A stretch of 16,286 nucleotides of DNA from SURF-55 sp040755195. GTDB taxonomy: Bacteria > Bacillota > Desulfotomaculia > Desulfotomaculales > Ammonificaceae. A program made the translations under genes and the position numbers. The stretch lies in contig JBFMBL010000055.1 of the NCBI GenBank assembly GCA_040755195.1, positions 1 through 16,286 on the forward strand, written 5' to 3'. Within the stretch, counting starts at the first letter, position 1, and each line of letters begins with the position of its first letter. Of this stretch, positions 5,337-13,585 are shown in pieces. The notes beneath the pieces are model-generated. The model saw nothing but the letters and a program-made list of their open reading frames with translations, searched no databases and was not told the origin of the DNA.

Positions 5337-8300
5337 GTGGCGATACCGGTATTCTCGGGAGCAACCGGTGAGAGGGTGAGTTACGGCAGGCTGAAAGAGG
5401 TTTTAGAGCTGCCGAACCTCATTGAGGTACAGCGCAAATCTTACCGCTGGTTTTTGGAACGGGGGTTAAAGGAAGCCCTGTCGGACATCTCCCCAATCAA
5501 GGACTTTACCGGCAATCTTGTCCTGGGGTTTCTCGATTATGCAATAGGTGAACCTAAGTACTCGGTTCAGGAATGCAAGGACCGGGATGTCACTTACGCG
5601 GCACCCCTTAGAGTAAAGGTACGCCTTATTAATAAGGAAACGGGCGAGATCAAAGAGCAAGAGGTTTTCATGGGCGACCTGCCGTTGATGACGGATAAGG
5701 GTACCTTCATCATTAACGGCGCTGAGCGGGTGGTGGTAAGCCAGCTTGTTCGTTCCCCGGGTGTCTACTTCGGCAGGCAAATAGACCAGAGCGGCAAAAA
5801 GCTTTACACGGCGACTATCATCCCTAACCGGGGTGCGTGGTTGGAATTTGAAACGGACGTGAACGACATTATTTGGGTACGCGTGGACCGGACGCGGAAG
5901 GTGCCCGGCACGGCCATTATACGTTCACTTGGTTACGCCACTGATGCCCGCGTCATGGATCTCTTCGACAGTGATAAGTTCATTCAGGAGACGTTGAGCA
6001 AGGATACCGCCACCACAGAGGAAGAAGCGCTGGTTGAAATATACAAGCGCCTTCGTCCCGGTGAACCGCCGACCGTGGAGAGCGCCAGGGTGCTTTTAGA
6101 GGGCTTGTTCTTCGATCCGAAAAGATACGACCTGGGCCATGTAGGACGTTATAAACTTAACAAGAAACTTGAGCACGGAGTGCTCTACCGTTATAACAGT
6201 GACAGTCCCGAGGAGTGGGACCCTTACCTAAAGAAAATGGTCCCCAAAGACCGCGACTTTATACGGGAATTAACACCCGAAGATATTATAGCGACGGTGC
6301 GCTACCTCTTAAAGGTTATGCGCGAAGAGGGACAGGTAGACGATATCGACCACCTTGGCAACAGGCGTCTGCGCTCGGTAGGCGAGCTGTTGCAGAATCA
6401 ATTCCGGATCGGTCTTTCACGGATGGAGCGGGTGGTCAGGGAGCGCATGACCATTCAGGACGTTGAGGTAATCACACCCCAGGTACTTATTAACATCCGG
6501 CCTGTCGTTGCTGCCATTAAGGAATTTCTCGGATCAAGTCAGCTTTCACAGTTTATGGATCAGACGAACCCCCTGGCCGAGCTGACCCATAAACGGAGGT
6601 TGTCGGCGTTGGGTCCCGGGGGACTGAGCAGGGAGCGAGCCGGCTTTGAAGTCCGCGATGTGCATCATTCGCACTACGGCAGGATCTGCCCTATAGAGAC
6701 TCCTGAGGGGCCCAACATCGGGCTCATAGGTTCGCTTACCACATACGCGAGGGTTAACGATTTCGGTTTTATTGAGACTCCTTACAGGAAGGTTGACAAG
6801 GAAAACAAAAGGGTAACGGAAGAGTTTGTTTACATGACCGCGGATGAGGAAGAGCGGTATGTAATAGCCCAGGCGAACGTAGCCCTTGACGAGAACGGAT
6901 ACTTTATTGATAAGCGTGCCAATTCACGGCACAGGGGCGAGATACTGGTCGTTCCCGTTGAGGAAGTGGACTACGTGGACGTCTCACCGAAGCAGGTATT
7001 CAGCGTCGCTACCTCGCTGATACCTTTTCTAGAGCACGACGATGCGAACAGGGCGTTGATGGGCGCCAATATGCAGCGCCAGGCGGTCCCGCTGGTTAGG
7101 GCGGAGGCGCCTCTTGTGGGTACGGGGATCGAGGCTAAGGCCGCCCGTGATTCGGGGTCCGTTATTCTCGCCGGTAGAAACGGTACGGTTAAGAAGGTGA
7201 CGTCAACAGAAATAGTCATTACCGGCGACGACGGCGTAACAGAAAGGCATACCATGGCTAAATACGACCGCTCGAACCAGGGGACTTGTATAAACCAGCG
7301 GCCGATTGTAAGATCCGGCCAGCGCGTGCAGGAGGGTGACGTAATCGCTGACGGCCCCAGTACGGACCACGGGGAGTTGAGCCTCGGCAGGAATGTTCTT
7401 GTGGCGTTTATGCCCTGGGAAGGTTACAACTACGAGGACGCGATCCTGGTAAGTGAAAAGCTTGTCAAAGAGGATTACTTCACCTCAATTCATATAGAAG
7501 AGTACGAATGTGAAGCCCGGGATACAAAACTGGGCCCGGAGGAAATCACCAGAGATATTCCTAACGTAGGAGAGGACGTTTTACGAGATCTCGATGATCG
7601 AGGTGTTGTTCGTATCGGCGCCGAGGTGCGCACGGGGGACATCCTCGTCGGAAAGGTTACCCCGAAGGGGGAAACCGAGTTGACCGCGGAGGAACGCCTG
7701 CTCCGGGCGATCTTCGGGGAAAAGGCCCGTGAGGTGCGCGATACGTCCCTGCGGGTTCCCCATGGTGAATCAGGCAAGGTTGTGGATGTAAAGGTTTTTA
7801 CCCGGGAAAGAGGCGATGAGCTTAAGCCGGGGGTGAACCAGCTTGTGCGGGTGTACGTCGCACAAAAGCGCAAGGTTTCGGTCGGCGACAAAATGGCCGG
7901 GCGTCATGGGAATAAGGGAGTCATCGCTAAAATTCTTCCTGAAGAGGATATGCCTTTTATGGCAGACGGGACGCCCGTGGAGATAGTGTTAAACCCGCTG
8001 GGCGTACCTTCGCGGATGAATCTCGGACAGGTACTGGAGACTCATCTGGGGTGGGCGGCGAAAGTCCTTGGAGTCAAGGTAACCACGCCGATTTTTAACG
8101 GGGCTACCGAGGATGCTCTGATAGAAACACTCCGGATGGCGGGCATACCGGAAAACGGGAAAACGTGGCTTTATGACGGCCGCACGGGGAGGCGCTTTGA
8201 TAATAAGATCTCCGTCGGCTACATATACATGCTCAAGCTTGCCCACCTGGTGGACGACAAGATCCATGCACGTTCGACCGGTCCTTATTCACTTGTTACG

Positions 8301-8765
8301 CAGCAACCGTTAGGCGGCAAGGCGCAGTTCGGCGGACAGCGGTTTGGAGAGATGGAGGTGTGGGCGCTCGAGGCGTATGGTGCATCTTTCACTTTGCAAG
8401 AGATGCTCACGGTGAAATCGGACGATGTTGTCGGAAGGGTTAAAACCTATGAAGCGGTGGTAAAAGGAGAGAACGTACCCGAACCCGGAGTTCCGGAGTC
8501 TTTCAAAGTATTAATCAAGGAACTGCAGAGCCTGGGTCTCGATGTAAGGGTTCTCACCGATACCCGGAGCGAGATAGAAATCAGAGAAACTGATGAGGAT
8601 ATAAGCGAGACTGCGCGCGAACTGGATTTTGACATAAAATACATGCCTCAAATATCTTCATCAAAGGGTTCGATTGACAGAGTCGACGAGGATGAAGAGG
8701 AAGAGGTCTTCCAGGAAGAGGTTTCGCTGGAGGAAGAGGCGGACGAGGCTATGGAAGAGGCTTAG
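5337..8765 (+). CDS. rpoB: DNA-directed RNA polymerase subunit beta
   Basis: The 1142-residue beta subunit, of normal length for Gram-positive bacteria. With beta-prime it forms the RNA polymerase active cleft. The rifampicin-binding region spans residues 399-430 and includes D408, H418, S423 and L425 (E. coli 516, 526, 531, 533), all the common sensitive-type residues; the usual GTSQ is GSSQ here. The conserved KMAGRHGNKG stretch and the C-terminal GGKAQFGGQRFGEMEVWALE block, which contacts beta-prime, are intact. The protein ends in a strongly acidic tail (about 1110-1142). GTG at 5337 is the start: AAGGGGG lies 7 bases upstream and the translation begins MAIPVFSG. The ATG at 5317 is out of frame. 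Upstream neighbours are coat genes rather than rplJ-rplL. Confidence 0.98.
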   Translation: MAIPVFSGATGERVSYGRLKEVLELPNLIEVQRKSYRWFLERGLKEALSDISPIKDFTGNLVLGFLDYAIGEPKYSVQECKDRDVTYAAPLRVKVRLINKETGEIKEQEVFMGDLPLMTDKGTFIINGAERVVVSQLVRSPGVYFGRQIDQSGKKLYTATIIPNRGAWLEFETDVNDIIWVRVDRTRKVPGTAIIRSLGYATDARVMDLFDSDKFIQETLSKDTATTEEEALVEIYKRLRPGEPPTVESARVLLEGLFFDPKRYDLGHVGRYKLNKKLEHGVLYRYNSDSPEEWDPYLKKMVPKDRDFIRELTPEDIIATVRYLLKVMREEGQVDDIDHLGNRRLRSVGELLQNQFRIGLSRMERVVRERMTIQDVEVITPQVLINIRPVVAAIKEFLGSSQLSQFMDQTNPLAELTHKRRLSALGPGGLSRERAGFEVRDVHHSHYGRICPIETPEGPNIGLIGSLTTYARVNDFGFIETPYRKVDKENKRVTEEFVYMTADEEERYVIAQANVALDENGYFIDKRANSRHRGEILVVPVEEVDYVDVSPKQVFSVATSLIPFLEHDDANRALMGANMQRQAVPLVRAEAPLVGTGIEAKAARDSGSVILAGRNGTVKKVTSTEIVITGDDGVTERHTMAKYDRSNQGTCINQRPIVRSGQRVQEGDVIADGPSTDHGELSLGRNVLVAFMPWEGYNYEDAILVSEKLVKEDYFTSIHIEEYECEARDTKLGPEEITRDIPNVGEDVLRDLDDRGVVRIGAEVRTGDILVGKVTPKGETELTAEERLLRAIFGEKAREVRDTSLRVPHGESGKVVDVKVFTRERGDELKPGVNQLVRVYVAQKRKVSVGDKMAGRHGNKGVIAKILPEEDMPFMADGTPVEIVLNPLGVPSRMNLGQVLETHLGWAAKVLGVKVTTPIFNGATEDALIETLRMAGIPENGKTWLYDGRTGRRFDNKISVGYIYMLKLAHLVDDKIHARSTGPYSLVTQQPLGGKAQFGGQRFGEMEVWALEAYGASFTLQEMLTVKSDDVVGRVKTYEAVVKGENVPEPGVPESFKVLIKELQSLGLDVRVLTDTRSEIEIRETDEDISETARELDFDIKYMPQISSSKGSIDRVDEDEEEEVFQEEVSLEEEADEAMEEA

Positions 8766-8781
8766 AAATCAGAGAGGTATA

Positions 8782-8816
8782 CAGTAGTCAGTAGTCAGAA
8801 TTCAGGAGTCAGAAGT
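8782..8816 (+). repeat. Five tandem 7-base repeats between rpoB and rpoC
   Basis: The units read CAGTAGT, CAGTAGT, CAGAATT, CAGGAGT, CAGAAGT, with consensus CAGNAGT. The tract starts 17 bases after the rpoB stop. It is non-coding and directly repeated without gaps. Confidence 0.8.
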
Positions 8817-8854
8817 TAGAATAACGCCGAATATGCTTACGGATTAAAATTTTA

Positions 8855-8902
8855 AAGTGAAGAATAAGAGTCGGATGTCGTCTGGCTCTCCATTTTTCAC
8901 TT
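8855..8902 (+). promoter_or_regulatory. Stem-loop upstream of the rpoC ribosome binding site
   Basis: An outer stem AAGTGAA/TTCACTT (8855-8861 with 8896-8902) encloses an inner 8-bp stem with two wobbles (8867-8874 with 8882-8889, 7-base loop). It ends 3 bases before the rpoC Shine-Dalgarno AAGGAG (8906-8911). No T-tract follows, so it could be an RNA-processing or translation-modulating hairpin rather than a terminator. Its role is unknown. Confidence 0.5.
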
Positions 8903-8920
8903 CTCAAGGAGTGGCAGTGC

Positions 8921-11900
8921 GTGCTTGAATTGAACACCTTTGACCGTATTCAGATTGGGTTGGCATCCCCCGAGCAGATTCGCGACTGGTCTCACGGTGA
9001 GGTTAAAAAACCCGAAACCATCAATTACCGCACGCTTAAGCCCGAGCGGGACGGTTTGTTTTGCGAACGTATTTTTGGGCCGACAAGAGACTGGGAATGT
9101 TATTGCGGTAAATACAAGAGGGTGCGTTACAAGGGGGTTATCTGCGACCGTTGCGGGGTGGAGGTTACCCGTGCCAAGGTGCGCCGTGAGCGCTTAGGTC
9201 ATATCGAACTGGCGGCGCCCGTTTCGCATATATGGTACTTTAAGGGTATCCCGAGCAGGATGGGGCTTCTCCTTGACATGTCACCGCGGGCACTCGAGAA
9301 GGTGCTGTATTTTGTCTCCTACCTGGTAACGGACCCCGGCGATACGCCTTTAATCAAGAAACAGCTCTTAACCGACAGCGAATACCGGGAATACCGCGAA
9401 AAATACGGTGATGAATTCAAGGCCGGTATGGGAGCGGAAGTCATTGAAGTATTGTTAAAGGAGATCGAACTGGACGCGCTTGCGAACGAGCTCCGCCAGG
9501 AAATAAAGGAGACTTCGGGGCAGCGCCGGGTACGCGCCATCCGCCGCCTGGAAGTGGTGGAGGCTTTTCGTAAATCTTCTAACCGGCCGGAATGGATGGT
9601 CCTGAGTGTTGTTCCGGTGATTCCACCGGAACTGAGACCGATGGTCCAGTTGGACGGCGGCCGGTTTGCCACCTCAGACCTGAACGATCTTTACAGGCGG
9701 GTCATCAACAGGAACAACCGCTTGAAGCGGCTCCTCGAGCTCGGCGCGCCGGACATCATTGTACGCAATGAAAAAAGGATGTTGCAGGAGGCCGTCGACG
9801 CCCTGATCGACAACGGGCGCCGGGGCAGGCCGGTTACCGGTCCCGGGAATCGTCCGTTAAAGTCCTTAAGCGATATGCTGAAGGGAAAACAGGGACGTTT
9901 CCGGCAGAATCTGCTGGGTAAGCGGGTTGATTATTCCGGGCGGTCTGTCATTGTTGTGGGGCCCGGCCTGAAGCTTCACCAGTGCGGACTGCCGCGGGAA
10001 ATGGCGCTCGAGCTTTTCAAGCCTTTCGTGATGAAGAAGCTCGTAAATAACGGCTTCGCACACAACATCAAGAGCGCCAAGCGAATGGTGGAGCGAATGA
10101 AGCCCGAGGTCTGGGACGTTTTGGAGGAGGTTATCAAAGACCACCCGGTTCTTTTGAACCGCGCGCCGACGCTGCATCGTTTAGGGATTCAGTCTTTCGA
10201 GCCGGTACTCGTGGAAGGCCGCGCCATCCAAATACATCCGATGGTGTGTACCGCGTACAACGCGGACTTCGACGGGGACCAGATGGCGGTTCACGTACCG
10301 CTGTCGGCGGAAGCGCAAGCCGAGGCGCGTCTTTTAATGCTTTCAACGAACAATATTCTGAACCCCAAGGACGGTCAGCCGGTCGCCATCCCGACGCAGG
10401 ATATGGTACTCGGAATCCATTACCTTACTCTGGAGGCTAAGGAGAATGAGTCAAAGGAGAAGACCTTCTGCGACCCGGATGAAGCCATCAGGGCATACGA
10501 GGCGGAAGCGGTTCCGCTGCATGCACGTATCAGGGTTCGTCTGCCGGGTATAGATACAGAGACTCCGACAGTTGAGACAACGGTAGGGCGTCTGATTTTT
10601 TATAATATACTTCCGGCCAAGCTGACTCAGGTGAAGGAAAACGAAGCCGTGCGGCTGAGCCGGCTCGGCAGAAGAGTGCTTGAGGGTGTTACCGATAAAA
10701 AGGCCTTAAGCCAGATTGTCGATTCATGTTACCGGAAGCTCGGGTATGCGCAAACCACCGCGCTTCTTGACAGCGCCAAACAGTTAGGGTTCACATATGC
10801 TACCCGGGCCGGACTTACCATCGGTATCGAGGATATAGTGATTCCTGAGGAGAAACCGCGGTTACTGGGGGAAGCCGACCAAAAGGTGGAAGAGGTGGAG
10901 TACCAGTACCGCCGGGGACTCATAACCAATGAAGAGCGTTACCTTAAGATCATCGGTATCTGGGGACAGGCGACAGAGGATCTTAAGAACATGCTTTTGG
11001 AAAAGGCAAAGAAGGATCTTTTCAATCCTGTGTACATGATGGCCATTTCAGGCGCCCGCGGTAACATCCAGCAGATACGCCAGCTTGCCGGAATGCGGGG
11101 ATTGATGGCCGACCCGTCTGGCAGGATCATTGACCTGCCGATCCGCGCAAACTTCCGTGAAGGGCTTACGGTGTTGGAGTACTTCATCTCCACTCACGGG
11201 GCACGCAAAGGTTTGGCTGATACCGCGCTGCGGACGGCGGACTCCGGTTACCTTACGCGGCGTCTCGTCGATGTGGCGCAGGACGTAATCGTCCGGGAAG
11301 AAGACTGCGGCACCAACGATTACGTAGAGGTTCAGGAGGTTAAAGACGGCAACGAGGTCATCGAAAAGTTGTCCGACCGTATTCTGGGCCGTATTGCCGC
11401 CGCAGATATAGTGGACCCGGCTACCCAGGAGGTTATTGTACACAAAGAGGAAGAGATAAATGAAGAGGCGGTGGAAAAGGTTACCGCCGCCGGGATTAAA
11501 AAGGTTAAAATACGCTCCGTGCTAACCTGCAGGTCCCGCTACGGAGTTTGTTCCCGCTGTTACGGGCGCAACCTCACCACCGGTTTCCCCGTGGATATTG
11601 GTGAGGCGGTCGGCATTATCGCGGCCCAATCGATTGGAGAACCGGGGACGCAGTTAACGATGCGTACCTTCCATACCGGCGGGGTAGCCGGTGAGGACAT
11701 CACTCAGGGTCTGCCCCGGGTGGAAGAGCTTTTTGAGGCCCGGCGCCCCAAAGGTCAGGCGGTAATCGCTGAAAAGGACGGGGTTGTGGAGGTCCGTGAG
11801 ACCAAAGGTCGGCGCGAAATAGAGCTGATAGCCGACGACGGGGAAAACATAACGTATCCTGTTCCTTTCGGAGCTCGTTTAAGGGTACAAAACGGCGACC

Positions 11901-12463
11901 GGGTTGCTCCCGGGGACGAGTTGACCGAGGGTTCCGTCAATCCGCACGACTTGCTGAAAATAAAGGGAGTCAAAGCCACGCAGATGTACCTGTTGAAAGA
12001 AGTGCAACGGGTGTACAGGCTTCAGGGCGTAGAAATCAACGATAAGCACATCGAGGTTGTTGTCCGGCAGATGTTCAGGAAGGTAAAGGCTGAAGAAGCC
12101 GGTGATACCGACCTTCTACCCGGCGGCCTGGTTGAAATCTTTGAGTTTGAAGAGGAAAATGCGCGGGTGGAAAACGGCGGACAACCTGCGTCGGCGCGCC
12201 CGGTACTTTTGGGAATAACCAAGGCTTCTTTGGCTACCGACTCCTTCCTGTCGGCGGCTTCGTTCCAGGAGACGACAAGGGTATTGACGGATGCGGCGAT
12301 TAAAGGGAAAGAGGATCCGCTGATCGGGCTTAAGGAGAACGTGATCATCGGTAAACTTATACCGGCCGGGACAGGACTATCCAGGTACCGGAACGTAAGA
12401 GTCGCCGTCGACGGCGAAGGAGGTGCCGAAGAAGAGCAGGACCTGGATGTTGCAACGGAATAA
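8921..12463 (+). CDS. rpoC: DNA-directed RNA polymerase subunit beta-prime
   Basis: The 1180-residue beta-prime subunit, of typical Gram-positive length. The N-terminal zinc-binding domain has C60, C62, C75 and C78. The catalytic NADFDGDQ motif (447-454) places the Mg2+ aspartates at 449, 451 and 453. The bridge helix and trigger loop fall around residues 750-790 (LRTADSGYLTRRL). The second zinc site is C796, C870, C877 and C880. The C-terminal GEAVGIIAAQSIGEPGTQLT block is intact. GTG at 8921 begins translation as MLELNTFD and has AAGGAG 9 bases upstream. The 155-base gap from rpoB is wider than usual and contains a tandem repeat and a hairpin. No terminator follows; a promoter for the next gene begins 6 bases after the stop. 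Confidence 0.98.
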   Translation: MLELNTFDRIQIGLASPEQIRDWSHGEVKKPETINYRTLKPERDGLFCERIFGPTRDWECYCGKYKRVRYKGVICDRCGVEVTRAKVRRERLGHIELAAPVSHIWYFKGIPSRMGLLLDMSPRALEKVLYFVSYLVTDPGDTPLIKKQLLTDSEYREYREKYGDEFKAGMGAEVIEVLLKEIELDALANELRQEIKETSGQRRVRAIRRLEVVEAFRKSSNRPEWMVLSVVPVIPPELRPMVQLDGGRFATSDLNDLYRRVINRNNRLKRLLELGAPDIIVRNEKRMLQEAVDALIDNGRRGRPVTGPGNRPLKSLSDMLKGKQGRFRQNLLGKRVDYSGRSVIVVGPGLKLHQCGLPREMALELFKPFVMKKLVNNGFAHNIKSAKRMVERMKPEVWDVLEEVIKDHPVLLNRAPTLHRLGIQSFEPVLVEGRAIQIHPMVCTAYNADFDGDQMAVHVPLSAEAQAEARLLMLSTNNILNPKDGQPVAIPTQDMVLGIHYLTLEAKENESKEKTFCDPDEAIRAYEAEAVPLHARIRVRLPGIDTETPTVETTVGRLIFYNILPAKLTQVKENEAVRLSRLGRRVLEGVTDKKALSQIVDSCYRKLGYAQTTALLDSAKQLGFTYATRAGLTIGIEDIVIPEEKPRLLGEADQKVEEVEYQYRRGLITNEERYLKIIGIWGQATEDLKNMLLEKAKKDLFNPVYMMAISGARGNIQQIRQLAGMRGLMADPSGRIIDLPIRANFREGLTVLEYFISTHGARKGLADTALRTADSGYLTRRLVDVAQDVIVREEDCGTNDYVEVQEVKDGNEVIEKLSDRILGRIAAADIVDPATQEVIVHKEEEINEEAVEKVTAAGIKKVKIRSVLTCRSRYGVCSRCYGRNLTTGFPVDIGEAVGIIAAQSIGEPGTQLTMRTFHTGGVAGEDITQGLPRVEELFEARRPKGQAVIAEKDGVVEVRETKGRREIELIADDGENITYPVPFGARLRVQNGDRVAPGDELTEGSVNPHDLLKIKGVKATQMYLLKEVQRVYRLQGVEINDKHIEVVVRQMFRKVKAEEAGDTDLLPGGLVEIFEFEEENARVENGGQPASARPVLLGITKASLATDSFLSAASFQETTRVLTDAAIKGKEDPLIGLKENVIIGKLIPAGTGLSRYRNVRVAVDGEGGAEEEQDLDVATE

Positions 12464-12468
12464 AATTG

Positions 12469-12497
12469 TTGACTTCCAGGGAAATAAATGATAAATT
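12469..12497 (+). promoter_or_regulatory. Promoter of the L7Ae-like gene
   Basis: TTGACT (12469-12474) and TAAATT (12492-12497) are 17 bases apart, with an extended -10 TGA at 12489-12491. It lies just after the rpoC stop, so ybxF can be transcribed independently of rpoBC. Confidence 0.6.
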
Positions 12498-12530
12498 AAA
12501 AAAGTATGTGGGTGCTTGGGGGGGTGTTTG

Positions 12531-12782
12531 GTGCCCCATGAGCGTCTGATGCACGCCCGCAAGAAGGCTGTAGGGTCGAAGGAAACCCTGAAGGTAGTCG
12601 AGCGGGGGCAAGCAAAGGTTGTCTTTGTGGCAAAAAATGCCGATCGGCGAATAACGGAGCCCGTTATCCGGGCCTGTCAGATCAGGGGTACCCCGGTGGA
12701 AGAGGTGTCTTCCATGCGGGACTTGGGCCAGGCTTGTGGAATCAGCGTTAACTGTGCCTCCGCCGCCGTAATCGAGGATTAA
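12531..12782 (+). CDS. ybxF: L7Ae-family K-turn RNA-binding protein (YbxF-like)
   Basis: An 83-residue protein of the L7Ae/L30e/S12e fold, the small K-turn-binding protein normally found between rpoC and rpsL in Bacillota. Family features include an early basic helix, VFVAKNADRRITEPV (about 31-45), and the core DLGQACGISV (about 65-74), matching the K-(L/A)G-K-A-CGI pattern of these proteins. Relatives bind kink-turn motifs in rRNA and riboswitches; the role in the ribosome is not fully settled. I chose GTG at 12531 because the translation then aligns with the family N-terminus and a G-rich ribosome binding site (12518-12524) lies just upstream. TTG at 12516 would add five unlikely residues and TTG at 12528 one residue. 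A strong terminator immediately follows. Confidence 0.88.
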   Translation: MPHERLMHARKKAVGSKETLKVVERGQAKVVFVAKNADRRITEPVIRACQIRGTPVEEVSSMRDLGQACGISVNCASAAVIED

Positions 12783-12788
12783 CTGCCT

Positions 12789-12822
12789 GCCCCCTGCAAA
12801 GATATGCAGGGGGCGGATTTTT
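12789..12822 (+). terminator. Intrinsic terminator between ybxF and rpsL
   Basis: GCCCCCTGCA (12789-12798) and TGCAGGGGGC (12805-12814) form a perfect 10-bp stem with a 6-base loop, followed after GGA by TTTTT (12818-12822). This should stop much of the upstream transcription before rpsL. Confidence 0.85.
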
Positions 12823-12841
12823 GAGAATTAACAATAAAAGG

Positions 12842-12881
12842 GTCCCACAGGCCGCATTGCGGTACAACGAACAATGAAAAT
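12842..12881 (+). repeat. Diverged intergenic repeat, copy B
   Basis: It aligns with 241-280 at 32 of 40 positions and keeps the CCGC-rTT-GCGG hairpin. GGGTC (12840-12844) and GACCC (12885-12889) flank it as possible outer arms. It ends just before the assembly gap, which repetitive sequence may have caused. Confidence 0.6.
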
Positions 12882-12895
12882 GTAGACCCGTAAGC

Positions 12896-12995
12896 NNNNN
12901 NNNNNNNNNNNNNNNNNNNNNNNNNNNNNNNNNNNNNNNNNNNNNNNNNNNNNNNNNNNNNNNNNNNNNNNNNNNNNNNNNNNNNNNNNNNNNNN
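12896..12995. other. Assembly gap of 100 N
   Basis: Exactly 100 ambiguous bases lie between the ybxF terminator region and the rpsL ribosome binding site. The round length suggests a placeholder, so the true distance is unknown. The rpsL promoter, if any, is probably hidden here. Confidence 0.98.
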
Positions 12996-13012
12996 AGAAA
13001 GGGGTGCAATGT

Positions 13013-13387
13013 TTGCCTACTATCAGCCAGCTTGTTCGCCAGGGCAGGGAAACATTACGGAAGAAATCGGCGTCGCCGGCTTTGCGTAGTTGCCCGCAGA
13101 AACGGGGAGTTTGTACGCGGGTTTATACGACCACCCCGAAGAAGCCGAATTCGGCGCTCAGGAAAGTGGCCCGTGTACGCCTGACGAACGGGATCGAGGT
13201 TACCGCGTATATTCCGGGAATAGGGCACAACCTGCAGGAACACTCCGTTGTTCTGGTGCGTGGCGGTCGGGTCAAAGACCTGCCGGGTGTACGTTATCAC
13301 ATCATCAGGGGCAGTCTGGATGCGGCAGGGGTTCAAAACCGCGTCCAGGGGCGTTCCAAGTACGGGGCGAAACGCCCTAAAAAGTAA
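13013..13387 (+). CDS. rpsL: 30S ribosomal protein S12
   Basis: The 124-residue S12, which sits at the decoding centre of the 30S subunit and affects accuracy. The start is TTG at 13013, giving MPTISQLVRQGR, with AAAGGGG (12998-13004) 8 bases upstream; GTG at 13004 would add three atypical residues and overlap that site. The decoding loop TTTPKKPNSALRK (39-51) and the second loop GGRVKDLPGVRYH are wild-type, including both lysines whose change gives streptomycin resistance and the aspartate that is methylthiolated in some bacteria. The protein is complete and ends in the usual basic tail GAKRPKK. The gene is followed by an unusually wide, palindrome-containing spacer before rpsG. Confidence 0.98.
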   Translation: MPTISQLVRQGRETLRKKSASPALRSCPQKRGVCTRVYTTTPKKPNSALRKVARVRLTNGIEVTAYIPGIGHNLQEHSVVLVRGGRVKDLPGVRYHIIRGSLDAAGVQNRVQGRSKYGAKRPKK

Positions 13388-13420
13388 TGTATCTGTTCAA
13401 CCTGCATTACACTAACGGAA

Positions 13421-13538
13421 CGCGGTGAGAGGCAAGCAGAGTGCGAAGGACGGCACCGGACGGAGCGGAGCGTACATAGAAGTACGTGAGCATCCGGCCG
13501 GTGGCGGCCGACAAAGCTATGCGCAGCCTATCGCCGCG
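13421..13538. repeat. ~118-bp imperfect palindromic element between rpsL and rpsG
   Basis: The outer 13-base arms (13421-13433 and 13526-13538) pair with one mismatch and one G-U. A middle stem CACCGG/CCGGTG (13454-13459 with 13498-13503) and an apical hairpin CGTAC/GTACG (13471-13475 with 13482-13486, loop ATAGAA) lie inside. CCGGA/TCCGG offers an alternative pairing. There is no ORF and no target-site duplication that I could see. It resembles a mobile or structured intergenic repeat such as a REP or MITE-like unit. Confidence 0.65.
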
Positions 13539-13585
13539 CCCAACGGAGTGCCTGAATATTTATAAAGTAATAAGGGGGGAAGCGT

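Noticed and set aside
6531..6626. Rifampicin-resistance substitution in rpoB
   Set aside because: The usual resistance positions (D408, H418, S423, L425) are wild-type. GSSQ instead of GTSQ is a mild change that I would not call resistance.
8782..8816. CRISPR-like array between rpoB and rpoC
   Set aside because: Units are only 7 bases and directly abut, with no spacers.
13526..13560. Third copy of the 241/12842 repeat
   Set aside because: Only CCCAACG and a few neighbouring bases match, too little to claim relatedness.
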